Below are positions 1 to 9,130 of a stretch of 64,000 nt of DNA, piece after piece. The stretch is from Chthonomonas sp. UBA1950. GTDB taxonomy: Bacteria; Armatimonadota; Fimbriimonadia; Fimbriimonadales; Fimbriimonadaceae. How positions within the stretch are numbered: the first letter of the stretch is position 1; every line of letters begins with the position of its first letter. Below the pieces are notes generated by a model. That model ran no database searches, had not been told where the DNA came from, and was given only the letters and a program-made list of their open reading frames with translations. The translations under genes were made by a program, and so were the position numbers. The DNA is taken from positions 42,067 through 106,066 of the forward strand of contig DDEQ01000004.1 of NCBI GenBank assembly GCA_002336105.1, in the 5' to 3' direction.

Positions 1-508
1 CATTCATATCAACCGTGCGAGGCCATGTATCGACTCGAGTATCGATGTTCATCACGTTACCGTGATGAACATGAGCATCCAGTAGCGCACTTAGTAAGTT
101 GTGGGCGGCCGATATAGCAGGAAAATCTCCGTTAAAGAAGAGGTTGATGTCCTCCATCGGAAGCACTTGGCTATACCCACCTCCGCAAGCACCGCCTTTC
201 ACCCCAAAAATGGGACCCAGTGCAGGCTCTCGCGTTGCTGAAACTGCCTGCTTTCCAATCTTGTTCAGTCCCTGCGTCAAACCAATCGTGACTGTCGTTT
301 TCCCTTCACCAGACGGAGTCGGGGTGATTGCAGTCACCAGAACAAGCTTTCCGTTCTGCTGATGCGTCAGTCGCTGAACTCCCTCGGTGGTCAGCTTTCC
401 TTTGAACCGTCCGAGCGGTTCGTAATCTTGTTCTGAGAGATGAAATGCATCTGCGACTTCGCTGATGGGGCGCAACTTCGCAGCCTGAGCGATCTCCAGG
501 TTCGTCAT
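1..508 (-). CDS. fhs: Formate--tetrahydrofolate ligase, N-terminal part (runs off window start)
   Basis: Joins formate to tetrahydrofolate using ATP, giving 10-formyl-THF for one-carbon metabolism in the cytoplasm. The visible first 169 codons start MTNLEIAQAAKLRPI and carry the family P-loop TPTPSGEGKTT near residue 60. They also carry the conserved blocks REPALGPIFGVKGGA and QVLPMEDINLFFNGDF, which are diagnostic of Fhs. The ATG at 506-508 fits the family N-terminus. The remaining roughly 390 residues lie outside the window. The gene stands alone here, with the GH43 gene ending 74 bp upstream of its start on the same strand. Confidence 0.95.
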   Translation of the reverse strand, partial: MTNLEIAQAAKLRPISEVADAFHLSEQDYEPLGRFKGKLTTEGVQRLTHQQNGKLVLVTAITPTPSGEGKTTVTIGLTQGLNKIGKQAVSATREPALGPIFGVKGGACGGGYSQVLPMEDINLFFNGDFPAISAAHNLLSALLDAHVHHGNVMNIDTRVDTWPRTVDMN

Positions 509-582
509 GCCCAAGTGTTACCAGTTATTGTTAAGATAAAGTCGCGTCTTGCTTCCGAATTTGTGAGAATGCCTATCCTTCT

Positions 583-1548
583 TCAAAGCAAAATCGACTG
601 CTCTGAGGTTGATGGGCCAGCCACTTTAGGAATGTCCCCTGACCAGACCACCGGATCGATGCGCATGAGCCTGGCGGTCCTTTCGGTATTCCAAGCGTGA
701 TACACCGCAAAGATCGAATCGCCGTCTGGGCCGACCACAAACGAGTTATGTCCAGGTCCGAGCACTTGGCCTGGAATCGTAGCTAACACTCGCGGATGCT
801 CAGCAGCTGAGTTGGAATACGGCCCCAGCGGATGATCAGCTACGACGTAGTCCACACCGTAGGTTTCGTTCTGCCAATTACCACCACTGTAAAAAACGTA
901 CAGTTTGCCGTTCCTAAAGATTGTCGCCGGGCCTTCAAGTGTGTGCCAGTCGTAACGCGAATCATAGATAGCTCGCTGACTCTCAAACATCTGCCACGGC
1001 TGAGATGCTCGCGCCACAACGGTAGGTTTCCCGGCCAGTCGGTATGCCGAGATCAGTTCATCGACGACGATGCTCGTTCCAGGTCGGGCGGTGTCCAAGA
1101 GATCGGTCGCGTAGAAAAGATACCGCGTGCCATCAGAATGCACATAGACATGCGCGTCAATCGCAAATGCCAGATCTTCGGTTGAGATTTGACAGATATC
1201 CTCGTATGGCCCCTCTGGCTTGCTCGACTTAGCTAGCCGAATGTGATGCCCCTTGTCACCAAATCCGACTGAGTAATACATGTGAAACTCGCCCTCAAAT
1301 TGGGTGATTTCTGGTGCCCAAAATGATCCGGTTTCATACCCGGCCGGTTTACGAAGAGCAAAAGAAACTGGCTGCCAATCGGTGAGGTCTGTCGAGTGCA
1401 ACACCTGGAACACAAACCCGTCTGGATCCTCTTCATCTGCGCCTGTTCCCACGGCATAATATTGATCGCTAACTTTGAAAGCAAACGGATCAGCGAAATA
1501 CCGGTGATAAACCGGGTTTACATAGGCTTTTTGCGATACTGTTTGCAT
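583..1548 (-). CDS. Glycoside hydrolase family 43 protein
   Basis: A 321-residue five-bladed beta-propeller glycosidase of the type that cleaves arabinan, arabinoxylan or xylan side chains. The N-terminal NPVYHRYFADPFAF contains the Asp general base typical of GH43. FWAPEI near residue 95 and LEGPATIF near residue 204 match the conserved pKa-modulator and Glu general-acid regions. No signal peptide is visible, so it probably acts inside the cell on imported oligosaccharides. It is divergent from an ArsR-type regulator, with palindromes in the 145-bp gap, suggesting local control. Exact substrate cannot be read from sequence. Confidence 0.88.
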   Translation of the reverse strand: MQTVSQKAYVNPVYHRYFADPFAFKVSDQYYAVGTGADEEDPDGFVFQVLHSTDLTDWQPVSFALRKPAGYETGSFWAPEITQFEGEFHMYYSVGFGDKGHHIRLAKSSKPEGPYEDICQISTEDLAFAIDAHVYVHSDGTRYLFYATDLLDTARPGTSIVVDELISAYRLAGKPTVVARASQPWQMFESQRAIYDSRYDWHTLEGPATIFRNGKLYVFYSGGNWQNETYGVDYVVADHPLGPYSNSAAEHPRVLATIPGQVLGPGHNSFVVGPDGDSIFAVYHAWNTERTARLMRIDPVVWSGDIPKVAGPSTSEQSILL

Positions 1549-1609
1549 TGATTACACCTATTTCAGCTTCAAACCTGAATCTAAGGGGAATATTCTCAAT
1601 GATTTTTTC

Positions 1610-1661
1610 ATTATCATCGTTATTCCGTGATAATATAGCACAGTGCCTTTATAAACGGCAC
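1610..1661. promoter_or_regulatory. Two inverted repeats between GH43 gene and ArsR-type regulator
   Basis: ATTATCA (1610-1616) pairs with TGATAAT (1628-1634). GTGCC (1643-1647) pairs with GGCAC (1657-1661), with extra symmetric TT/AA inside. Both lie in the divergent intergenic region and are plausible operators for the regulator beginning at 1694. Their function is inferred from position and symmetry only. Confidence 0.45.
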
Positions 1662-1693
1662 ACGCGATTTTTCAAGGTTGAAGGTCAAAGTCG

Positions 1694-2695
1694 ATGAGCA
1701 GTCGAGTCGAATCACACTATCTCTCCGTTTGCGGGGGAGAAAACGCCGAGGTTTTCAAAGCACTCGGCTCAGAGACTCGTCTCGAAATCCTATCTTTACT
1801 TGTCTCCGGCGATCGAAACATCAACGAGATTTGCCTTCATATGAACCTGTCGCAACCGACAGTAAGCAAGCACATTCAGATTTTGGAGCAGGTCGGCCTC
1901 ATTGTTAGCGAGTACATGCCCGGCACTCAAGGCATGCAAAAGCGTTGCCGACTTCGCTACGGTCAGATGATCGTAGGCTTCGAAAGTGTTGGAGAATCCG
2001 AAGAGAGACTTGAAGAGGTTTCAATGCCAGTTGGACTATATAGTCTTGCTGAGGCATTTCCTCAGTGCGGTTTAGCCAACCGCGAGAAAATCATCGGGTT
2101 TCTTGACGTTCCTCAATCCTTCCTTGATCCGGATCGAGCCAGCGCCGAGATCTTGTGGATGGCAGATGGATTTGTCGAATACATCTTCCCTAACACTCTT
2201 CCGATGACCACTGAAATATTGCGGATGGAGTTTATCTGTGAAGCTTGTTCCGAAGCTCCAAACTACAACCACGATTGGCCGTCTGACATCACCCTTTGGG
2301 TGAACAACACCGAGGTAGGAACTTGGACGAGCCCAGGGGATTTTGGCGCAAAGCGCGGTGCGCTCAACCCGAGTTGGTGGATCGACCACATGTCGCAATA
2401 CGGCGCACTCAAGATTTGGGCCATCGACCGGGAAGGTTCCTCGCTGGACGGCAATCCACTATCAAACATTACGCTTGCGGATGCAAACGTCAAGCCTAAC
2501 CAACCGATCCGCCTACGACTCGGCGTCAAACGTGACGCTATGCACCGGGGCGGTTTTAACCTCTTCGGCAAGGGTTTCGGCAACTATGCCCAAGACCTTG
2601 TCTTACGACTTCACTATGTAATGAATTCTACTGAACGTGAAAAATGTGCCGTCATCCGGTCATTTACTAACGACTTCGAGCCTCGAAATCCATGA
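1694..2695 (+). CDS. ArsR-family transcriptional regulator with large C-terminal domain
   Basis: A 333-residue protein. Residues about 18-85 are a winged helix of the ArsR type ([16 protein letters not shown], then [19 protein letters not shown]). There is no cysteine cluster typical of metal sensors. Residues 130-320 form a beta-rich domain rich in Trp that could bind a sugar. It is divergent from the GH43 gene, so control of glycoside use is the natural guess. Its stop lies 28 bp before the first prepilin start. The ligand is unknown. Confidence 0.8.
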   Translation: MSSRVESHYLSVCGGENAEVFKALGSETRLEILSLLVSGDRNINEICLHMNLSQPTVSKHIQILEQVGLIVSEYMPGTQGMQKRCRLRYGQMIVGFESVGESEERLEEVSMPVGLYSLAEAFPQCGLANREKIIGFLDVPQSFLDPDRASAEILWMADGFVEYIFPNTLPMTTEILRMEFICEACSEAPNYNHDWPSDITLWVNNTEVGTWTSPGDFGAKRGALNPSWWIDHMSQYGALKIWAIDREGSSLDGNPLSNITLADANVKPNQPIRLRLGVKRDAMHRGGFNLFGKGFGNYAQDLVLRLHYVMNSTEREKCAVIRSFTNDFEPRNP

Positions 2696-2723
2696 CGATA
2701 GCAACTCACCGACGAGTAATCCT

Positions 2724-3605
2724 ATGAAATCACGAGCATTTACACTCATTGAACTTTTAGTCGTTATCGCGATCATCGCGATCCTCGCTGCAATTCTTTT
2801 TCCAGTCTTTGCACAGGCAAAGGCTGCTGCCAAGAAAGCATCAGATCTTAGCAACATAAAACAGCTATCAACAGCGTCGATTTTATATTTACAAGACTCA
2901 GATGACAACTTCGTGGCTAACGGCGAAGGAATGTTGCCGTCAAATGCCGGCAACTGGGCAACGATGGAACCGTATACAGGTCAAAGCGACTTTTATGGCA
3001 ACCCATATGGAGCTGGAGCTGGCGGAAACCCACCAAACCAGGCTCCTCTAGGGTTTATGGACCCGGCGGCAGTACAAAACTGGGGTCGAGAGACATTTCC
3101 CTACGTGAAGAGCATGGACATGTTCGTGAGTCCAAGCGCGTCAAACGATAGCGATCCAAAATGGGCTCCCTCGAAGACTCCAGGTGCTGGGCGCACGAGC
3201 TACCTTTTCAATGGGTGCGTTAGCCGTCTGTCTCAAACGGCCATCAGCAAACCAGCCGATATCGTCATCTTCCAAGATCGTGCCACGACTGTAAAAGAGG
3301 CAATTGTGTCTCCGCGCCGATCCTACTTCACAGATGGTGCAAAGCATGCCAACGATGCCGACATCGCTTGGGCTGGCTTCAACTTCTCGAAAGGCGGCAA
3401 TTACGGATTTGCAGATGGACACGCGAAATTCATCAAACGCAAGGCTCTGAAGTTTAAGCAGTTAGGTTACTTCGAGTGGGTCTATATGGACAGCCGAGGT
3501 CGATGGATTAGCCCAGACGAAAACCCAACCATGGATTCAGATCCAGAGAAAGGCCAAAACTACTGGGGCACATGGGGCCAGTGCGATGCCGCCCAAGTCC
3601 CCTAG
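2724..3605 (+). CDS. Prepilin-like protein with H-X9-DG-type C-terminus (copy 1)
   Basis: A 293-residue secreted or pilus-associated protein. MKSRA is followed by [18 protein letters not shown], a type IV prepilin peptidase site (cleavage before Phe, with Glu at +5) and hydrophobic helix. The C-terminal region ends in [11 protein letters not shown], the prepilin-associated ADGH motif. I chose the ATG at 2724 because it places only five residues before the cleavage site; an upstream in-frame start at 2637 would overlap the regulator. It is followed after 18 bp by a small lipoprotein gene. Such paralogues are very numerous in Armatimonadota and planctomycetes, and their role is not established. 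Confidence 0.88.
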   Translation: MKSRAFTLIELLVVIAIIAILAAILFPVFAQAKAAAKKASDLSNIKQLSTASILYLQDSDDNFVANGEGMLPSNAGNWATMEPYTGQSDFYGNPYGAGAGGNPPNQAPLGFMDPAAVQNWGRETFPYVKSMDMFVSPSASNDSDPKWAPSKTPGAGRTSYLFNGCVSRLSQTAISKPADIVIFQDRATTVKEAIVSPRRSYFTDGAKHANDADIAWAGFNFSKGGNYGFADGHAKFIKRKALKFKQLGYFEWVYMDSRGRWISPDENPTMDSDPEKGQNYWGTWGQCDAAQVP

Positions 3606-3623
3606 TCCGGAACGAACTGAACC

Positions 3624-3803
3624 ATGAAACGAAATTTTCTCATTGCCTTTGGTCTAGCTCTCACGAGTTTGTTCGTGGTCGGTTGCTCTGTGGATGAAAA
3701 TCCGGTCACTCCTGAAAAAATGCAGGAAATCCGAAAGAAAGAAGCGGACGAACGAGCGAACTATCATCCAGATACAGGCACACCAAAACCTGAGACTCGA
3801 TAA
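3624..3803 (+). CDS. Small lipoprotein, 59 residues
   Basis: The protein has a short signal peptide (MKRNFLIAFGLALTSLF) ending in the lipobox VVGC, so the mature chain should be lipid-anchored at Cys21. The rest is a short charged tail of about 38 residues rich in Glu, Lys and Pro. It sits 18 bp after the prepilin gene and before a terminator, so the two are probably co-transcribed. No family is recognised. Similar small lipoproteins follow two other prepilin genes in this window. Confidence 0.75.
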   Translation: MKRNFLIAFGLALTSLFVVGCSVDENPVTPEKMQEIRKKEADERANYHPDTGTPKPETR

Positions 3804-3812
3804 CAACCGATT

Positions 3813-3847
3813 GGCCCTGTCTCTGAGCAGGCGGCAGGGTCTTTTTT
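3813..3847 (+). terminator. Rho-independent terminator
   Basis: GGCCCTG (3813-3819) pairs with CAGGGTC (3835-3841, one G-U pair), followed by TTTTTT at 3842-3847. It ends the prepilin-lipoprotein unit. Confidence 0.8.
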
Positions 3848-4259
3848 AGGATTTAACAAATCGCCTCATCGCGGCGAGCGTTTCCAAACTGACATGATGT
3901 TCGATGCCTTCAGCATCGGTCTCCGCAATCGATTCTGGAACGCCTAAAGCGATGAGGAAACTCAACACCAATGCGTGCCGGGCTCTTGCTTCCGAAGCGA
4001 GCGCGGAACCCTTTTCAGTGAGAAAGATGCTTCGATAGGGTTGAGAAGTGACTAGACCTTCTCGCTGGAGCCTCTGAACCGTTTTCGAAACCGAAACGTG
4101 GGTAATCCCTAAACGTTCTGCTAGATCCACCGCCCGCGCTTCTCCAGTCTCACTGATCAGATTCTCGATGAGCTCGACATAATCTTCTGCCGTTTCGCGG
4201 CTATGATCGTCGCGAGTCCGTTGAAATCGATTGGTCGGTTTGGCGGCGGGTTTCGTCAC
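3846..4259 (-). CDS. mntR: Manganese-responsive transcriptional regulator MntR
   Basis: A 137-residue DtxR/MntR-family repressor that senses Mn(II) and controls manganese transport. The N-terminal winged helix spans about 25-90. All metal ligands expected of MntR align: D26 and E29 in EDYVELI, H95 in ARARHA, and E117, E120 and H121 in DAEGIEHH. Length and layout match the short E. coli-type MntR, which has no SH3 domain. The start is GTG at 4259. No manganese transporter gene is adjacent. Confidence 0.88.
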   Translation of the reverse strand: MTKPAAKPTNRFQRTRDDHSRETAEDYVELIENLISETGEARAVDLAERLGITHVSVSKTVQRLQREGLVTSQPYRSIFLTEKGSALASEARARHALVLSFLIALGVPESIAETDAEGIEHHVSLETLAAMRRFVKS

Positions 4260-4620
4260 TATCCAATTGAGGATATCTTGCGAACTGCTTCTATTGTTAG
4301 AGAACGTCCAACCATTGGCTGAAATTGCTTTAGGATTCCCAGCCTTGAACTGAAAGCAAGATCACTGGATCGGGATGCTGGCCCTTGAGAAGAGGACATC
4401 CGAGTTTGACACCGATCTACCCTTCTCCTTGGCTACTGGCTTCAAAAGCTTACATGTACCCTGTGATCATCTATCGCAAACCAGCAACGAGATCTTACGC
4501 GAGAGAATCGATCTGATCCCTTGGTAGCTGAGTTAGCCTGAATGCTAGTAGCTTCGCTGACGCTAATGTTAAGAAAGCAGGCAATTGACATAGCCATACC
4601 CCCTATAGGTATATTTCGCT
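4260..4620. other. Non-coding gap between mntR and prepilin copy 2
   Basis: I see no convincing gene in this 361-bp divergent gap. The only clear signal is the promoter just before 4621, listed separately. The mntR promoter must also be here but is not distinct. Confidence 0.6.
4585..4615 (+). promoter_or_regulatory. Promoter of prepilin copy 2, probably leaderless
   Basis: TTGACA (4585-4590) and TATATT (4610-4615) are 19 bp apart. The -10 box ends 5 nt before the ATG at 4621 and there is no Shine-Dalgarno sequence, so the transcript probably begins at or next to the start codon. Confidence 0.6.
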
Positions 4621-5517
4621 ATGCTCAAACGCATTGGAGGATTCACCCTCATTGAATTACTGGTGGTCATTGCCATCATCGCTATCCTAGCGGCGATTCT
4701 TTTTCCGGTCTTTGCACAAGCAAAGGCAGCGGCAAAAAAAGCTTCGAACACGTCGAACCTAAAACAGATTGCAACAGCCGTGGTCCTTTACACCGGAGAC
4801 TATGACGACACGATGACTCCTTACTTGGTTTCTGGCGATGGCCCCAGTTCAGGCTTGGGATCGGGCACAATGTGGTGGCACGGCCGCACCATCCGAGAGG
4901 GGGGCAACTATGTTCTGAACTACTACCGAAGCCAGGGGCTTCTCTATCCGTATATGAAGAACACCGAGATCCAGGATTGCCCAGTCGGCAAGTCACTAAC
5001 ATCTCCGTTCTCGGCATGGAGAGATGGCGATAAGGTTCCAGCCTACGGAACCAACTCTCTCCTATGGGTACAACCCCGTCCTGCGACTTCCAGCTCGGCG
5101 GCAGTAAACCCGGTGATCATGTCGCAGGTGGAAGAGTCTTCGAATACGATCCTCATGCTAGACGCAGTGAACGCCTGCACAATCGGAAGCTACACCAAAT
5201 CATTCTTCGCGAATCCACCGTTCAACGTCTCTGGAGGATATGACAATGGATCGGGTAGCGGTAGCTCAGATTGTTATGCCCCACGAGTTCACGGCAGACA
5301 CTCCGGGGGAACCGCGGTGGTGGCTTGGGCCGACGGTCATGTTACCGCGAGAAAGCCAACCTATCGCACTAACGGCACCTCACGCCAAGAAGCGCGAAAG
5401 GCAGCTAACATCGGCGAATTGAGTCCGATAGCTTTACCAAGTAGCATTCCTACAGGCGATCCAAGCATTCCCCAGTACAACTACTACTGGTCACTGAACA
5501 AGAGCTTAGGACAATGA
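4621..5517 (+). CDS. Prepilin-like protein with ADGH motif (copy 2)
   Basis: A 298-residue paralogue of copy 1. MLKRIGG precedes [18 protein letters not shown], the prepilin peptidase site plus transmembrane helix. The C-terminal half carries [15 protein letters not shown], where His and Asp-Gly are ten residues apart rather than the usual nine. The early mature region [24 protein letters not shown] is typical of these proteins. The stop overlaps the next start (ATGA at 5514-5517), indicating translational coupling to the downstream secreted protein. Confidence 0.87.
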   Translation: MLKRIGGFTLIELLVVIAIIAILAAILFPVFAQAKAAAKKASNTSNLKQIATAVVLYTGDYDDTMTPYLVSGDGPSSGLGSGTMWWHGRTIREGGNYVLNYYRSQGLLYPYMKNTEIQDCPVGKSLTSPFSAWRDGDKVPAYGTNSLLWVQPRPATSSSAAVNPVIMSQVEESSNTILMLDAVNACTIGSYTKSFFANPPFNVSGGYDNGSGSGSSDCYAPRVHGRHSGGTAVVAWADGHVTARKPTYRTNGTSRQEARKAANIGELSPIALPSSIPTGDPSIPQYNYYWSLNKSLGQ

Positions 5518-6374
5518 GAAAGATCATAACCGTTCTCGCCCTTTGCACGTCGGTAAGCCTCTTTGCCGATGTGCCGCGAAAGGACTGCTTTCCCATTGAG
5601 CACCTGCCGGCACCTTTGCGCCCCTTAGCAGAGACGCTTCTACTGAAGATCATGGACAGCGAAGGGCTCTACACTTTGATCGGCGGGATAAAGCCGACAA
5701 GTAGCGGCTGGCTAATGTTGCAATATTCTGTTGAGCAACCGGAGCTAACGAAGGCCGAGGACATGAGGAAGTGTCTTCAAGCTATTCGTTGTGGAGATGA
5801 GATCACGAGTGCTCTCCAGCCGTTCTATAGGATCTATGAGGGACGCCGGTCGCTAGATGGCTACATCTTTCACAAGCAGGCCATGGCGAAGTGCTTTGAC
5901 GAGTATGCGTGGTTCTGGAAGTTCTACGGTGTCACACCATCAAGCAATCCACTAGAAGCATTGACGATGATCGAGGTGGATGCGACTCCGCGCCGAAACC
6001 GTGGCTATGGATATCTCTTCGGATATCCGAAGTATGCGGTTGACTTTTTTGTTGAAAGTGAGGAGCATAAACGGAAGACAAATGAGTTCGTCAAGAGGGA
6101 TTTCCTAAGCGTTCCAGTATTCAGTGGACCCGATCATCGCTTTGTTTATGCGGTTCCAAAAGGGCATCAGGTCAACGATGATGATCTCACTCTTCGCAAG
6201 AAGGCTGAACCAATCCTCACTTACTATCGGAAACTGAGACCAAAATACATCGGGAAAGGTAAACCTGGAATCGTAGCCCTACTACGAGATTGGTATGACG
6301 ATGGGAAGGGGCGTTGTTCCTCCTTGACAGCGTTCTCAAAAGCAACAAAAGCGTCTCTATCAGCAAACCGGTAA
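5514..6374 (+). CDS. Secreted protein of unknown function
   Basis: A 286-residue protein with an N-terminal signal peptide ([18 protein letters not shown], cleavage near residue 19). The mature protein is rich in aromatic and basic residues, with segments such as [13 protein letters not shown] and [30 protein letters not shown] recognise no domain or catalytic motif. It is coupled to the preceding prepilin gene by an ATGA overlap and followed by a strong hairpin, so the two form an operon. A role at the envelope with the prepilin is inferred from this. Confidence 0.7.
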   Translation: MRKIITVLALCTSVSLFADVPRKDCFPIEHLPAPLRPLAETLLLKIMDSEGLYTLIGGIKPTSSGWLMLQYSVEQPELTKAEDMRKCLQAIRCGDEITSALQPFYRIYEGRRSLDGYIFHKQAMAKCFDEYAWFWKFYGVTPSSNPLEALTMIEVDATPRRNRGYGYLFGYPKYAVDFFVESEEHKRKTNEFVKRDFLSVPVFSGPDHRFVYAVPKGHQVNDDDLTLRKKAEPILTYYRKLRPKYIGKGKPGIVALLRDWYDDGKGRCSSLTAFSKATKASLSANR

Positions 6375-6381
6375 TTCTCAT

Positions 6382-6422
6382 TGCATGGGGGCGAGGAGCC
6401 CCCATGCGATGACGAACTTTTT
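6382..6422 (+). terminator. Hairpin, probable terminator
   Basis: GCATGGGGGC (6382-6391) pairs perfectly with GCCCCCATGC (6397-6406) across a 5-nt loop. A T5 run follows only at 6418-6422, so the U-tract is displaced. It closes the copy 2 prepilin operon. Confidence 0.6.
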
Positions 6423-6764
6423 GAGCAAATTTGCACCCATATCGATAGTAGCTATTTCATGCCGTATGACTTTATTAACAACCGCAAACAAGGTGAGAAC
6501 GAGTTACCATGACGATAGATACAATATCCTTAGGGCAGATGGTTCAGTCGTCAACATTACGATCGTGCAACCGTAATGAAGATACTGCACACGTTAACGA
6601 GTCATCGGGCAGCAATCTTTGGATCAATTTCAGCGTTTTTAGGGTGATCGGATAAACTTCGAGCCCACTACCCTCCAGGCGTGTAATCCCATCTCGTTTT
6701 GTCCGAAGTGGAGCGAGTGTTTCTGAGGTTGCTCTCAAGAACCGTACACAAAACAAGATAGAGC
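6423..6764. other. Non-coding gap
   Basis: There is no convincing gene. It holds one short inverted repeat, CATTACG (6555-6561) with CGTAATG (6572-6578), of unknown meaning. Confidence 0.5.
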
Positions 6765-8006
6765 TTATCGAGCAAGACCATGCTGAATACGATCAAGCCC
6801 CGCGCTAACTTTTCGCAATCCGCCGTTATCTCCGAGGTCTTCAAATCCTGACTGACTGAATAAGTAGAAATGTCGAGCAGTCTCGAAATTCCCAGCGTCT
6901 TCTTCGACCTGGCCCATCTGCAAGTTGGTAGTTGCAATCCATCGGGCATGGTTTTTCTCTTTCTTCCAGTACTCCATACAATTGCTCAGAAGTGCTCTCG
7001 CTTCGGAAAACCGGTGTTGTTTTGAATAAACCAGTGCTAGGCGTGCATTGATATCTGAATCAGTAGCCCGTTTTCCATCTCCGCATGTCTTTTGCTTCGC
7101 GCGAGTGAAACAGTCCATCGCCTCACCGTACTTTCCTTCTTGGTAACAAACTGATCCAAGATCCCTCAGAACAAGACCCACTCCATTTGGGTCTTTCATG
7201 TTTTCATATCCAGCTTGAGCAGTTTTAAGGCTTGCACGAGCATCGTGGAACCGACCCATCAAAGTCTGTACATCTGCCAACTCTTCATACAGCGGATACC
7301 TAGCCCCCTTGTTCCGGATTGCATATTTGAGCAAAATGGCATCTTTGAAGTTCTTTTCAGCGAGTTCGTACTGCCCGGCTTGAACATCCAGCCAAGCCGT
7401 TAAACGCAGGGCACTAGCCATTTCACCCGCAATATCGTGTTTTGTCGCAAGCTCTCGCGCCTCATTAACGACTGCCCGAGCGCGATCATATTGAGCGTGC
7501 TCATAAAACTCATAGCCTGAATCGAGCAGTTCTGTTACGTGTCGAACCTCACTATCTGAATCGCGCACGTAAGCCGGTTTTTCTCTCAAAAAGGCGTAAG
7601 CAACGACAACAACACTAGCAAGGACCAGATAGTAAATCCAATGGAGATGGCGCCGCTGAGACGGAACTTCAACTATCGCCTTTAGAATCCCTCTGCCTTC
7701 GGGGTTTGGACTTCCAGAAATCAGAATCTCATCTTCAAATCGCTGACAATAATCGTCAGACCAATCTAAGCCAACAGATTTGAAGGCAAGTATTAATGTC
7801 GTTTTGTCGACACCAACATGGTTAAAGACTTTCTTGATAGTGGGCTTTGTCGAGCCGAGAAGCTCAGCTTGCTTTTGTAGCGACATCCGCTTCGTTCCAT
7901 TCGCTTTTTCCCATGCTTCATCGGTTGCGTTAACCAAAAGTTGTAGCGCCTGTGGAGTCAAAACCACGGATCGTTTTCGGACTCGATTCTTGCTTTCGGG
8001 AGGCAT
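6765..8006 (-). CDS. HTH - transmembrane - TPR protein
   Basis: A 413-residue protein with an unusual layout. Residues 1-95 are basic and look DNA-binding, with a helix-turn-helix-like segment (LQKQAELLGSTKPTIKKVFNHVGV). One membrane helix lies near 122-140 (WIYYLVLASVVVVAYAFL), followed by about 260 residues of TPR-like helical repeats. The predicted topology puts the HTH in the cytoplasm and the repeats outside, like ToxR-type membrane regulators but with a non-OmpR HTH. No operon partner is present. Function is unknown; a membrane-bound regulator or scaffold is inferred. Confidence 0.72.
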   Translation of the reverse strand: MPPESKNRVRKRSVVLTPQALQLLVNATDEAWEKANGTKRMSLQKQAELLGSTKPTIKKVFNHVGVDKTTLILAFKSVGLDWSDDYCQRFEDEILISGSPNPEGRGILKAIVEVPSQRRHLHWIYYLVLASVVVVAYAFLREKPAYVRDSDSEVRHVTELLDSGYEFYEHAQYDRARAVVNEARELATKHDIAGEMASALRLTAWLDVQAGQYELAEKNFKDAILLKYAIRNKGARYPLYEELADVQTLMGRFHDARASLKTAQAGYENMKDPNGVGLVLRDLGSVCYQEGKYGEAMDCFTRAKQKTCGDGKRATDSDINARLALVYSKQHRFSEARALLSNCMEYWKKEKNHARWIATTNLQMGQVEEDAGNFETARHFYLFSQSGFEDLGDNGGLRKVSAGLDRIQHGLAR

Positions 8007-8386
8007 AAAGTAATGAGTTAGACAGCACGACTCTGTATCGCAGCTAAAAAGTTGTGCTCTAGCCTAAGACGGTCATAAGTTATCCTATCTTTACCAATAT
8101 TTTCAGCCCAAAACATGGAAAATACCCATTGTAGATGCCACGAACTCGATAAATTGCGGTACGTGGTTGGTAAGCGATAAGGTTAGGAAACCGTTTTTAC
8201 AGCAGGCGGCTTCTAGGGTTTGGAGGTGAGCCACAGATCGTTGTGTTCACAGTCGCTTCCACGTGATCCTCAATGGCGGTCCATAGACGTACCGCCAACT
8301 TTCTTTTCACAAGATCCCTAAAATGGATCATTGATCCCAAGCACTTAGCTGATTCGCGGTAGCATCAATACGACGGGTACGTTAGG
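8007..8386. other. Divergent intergenic region before ftsE
   Basis: No gene is seen in this 380-bp gap. It contains GGCGGT...ACCGCC inverted arms near 8274-8296 and a near-perfect palindrome GGATCATTGATCC (8325-8337) upstream of ftsE, which could be an operator. TACGTT at 8378-8383 may be a -10 box for ftsE. Confidence 0.45.
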
Positions 8387-9130
8387 ATGCGGCCGTATAT
8401 AGAATTTAACGATGTCAAGGTCGAATACCCAGGAAGGGTACGCGGGCTCACAGGGGTCTCCTGCTCATTTGAGAAAGGGGAGTTTGCGTTTATCGTCGGG
8501 CACACAGGGAGCGGGAAAAGCACCCTCATCAAACTACTGACTCGCGAGATTCGCGCAACATCAGGTTCTGTATTTCTGGACGGACAGGATCTTGGCAAGC
8601 TGAGATCGGGCGAGATCGTCAATTTACGAAGAAAGATGGGCATTGTGCCCCAAGACTTTGCTTTGCTTCCTCGCAAGAAAGTTTGGGAGAATGTTGCCTA
8701 TGCAATGCGGGCCGTCGGGCACACTTGCCGCGAGGTCAGAAGAAAGGTGCCTGAGATTCTGGAAATGGTGGATATCGGGCATCGCGCCGATGCTTACCCT
8801 CACCAACTTAGCGGGGGCGAACAACAGCGTGTGGCAATCGGACGAGCGCTCATCAACAATCCACCACTACTTCTTGCTGACGAACCAACCGGAAACCTCG
8901 ACCCTGACCATTCGTGGGGCATCATTGAATTACTGCGTCGCCTCAACAGTCGTGGCACGACTGTGCTGGTCGCGAGCCACGACATGATGGTGATCGAGCG
9001 TTCTGACAAACGCATCATTCGGCTTGCAGATGGAAAGCTCAAGGCCGAAGTTCAGCAAAAGACAACGCTGATGGATGCGCTTACTCAGCCCATTTTGAAC
9101 CTAGACCACGAGGACCAAGACCATGCTTGA
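8387..9130 (+). CDS. ftsE: Cell division ATP-binding protein FtsE
   Basis: A 247-residue ABC-type ATPase that partners FtsX at the septum and drives activation of peptidoglycan hydrolases. Walker A is GHTGSGKST (38-46), the signature is LSGGEQQR near 143, and Walker B is [13 protein letters not shown]. The H-loop is ASHD. The C-terminus extends about 25 residues beyond typical FtsE. It overlaps ftsX by 8 bp and heads an ftsE-ftsX-M23 peptidase operon. Confidence 0.93.
   Translation: MRPYIEFNDVKVEYPGRVRGLTGVSCSFEKGEFAFIVGHTGSGKSTLIKLLTREIRATSGSVFLDGQDLGKLRSGEIVNLRRKMGIVPQDFALLPRKKVWENVAYAMRAVGHTCREVRRKVPEILEMVDIGHRADAYPHQLSGGEQQRVAIGRALINNPPLLLADEPTGNLDPDHSWGIIELLRRLNSRGTTVLVASHDMMVIERSDKRIIRLADGKLKAEVQQKTTLMDALTQPILNLDHEDQDHA

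Noticed and set aside
6385..6576. A 63-codon open frame after the copy 2 prepilin operon
   Set aside because: It begins inside the terminator hairpin and has no ribosome site or recognisable features.
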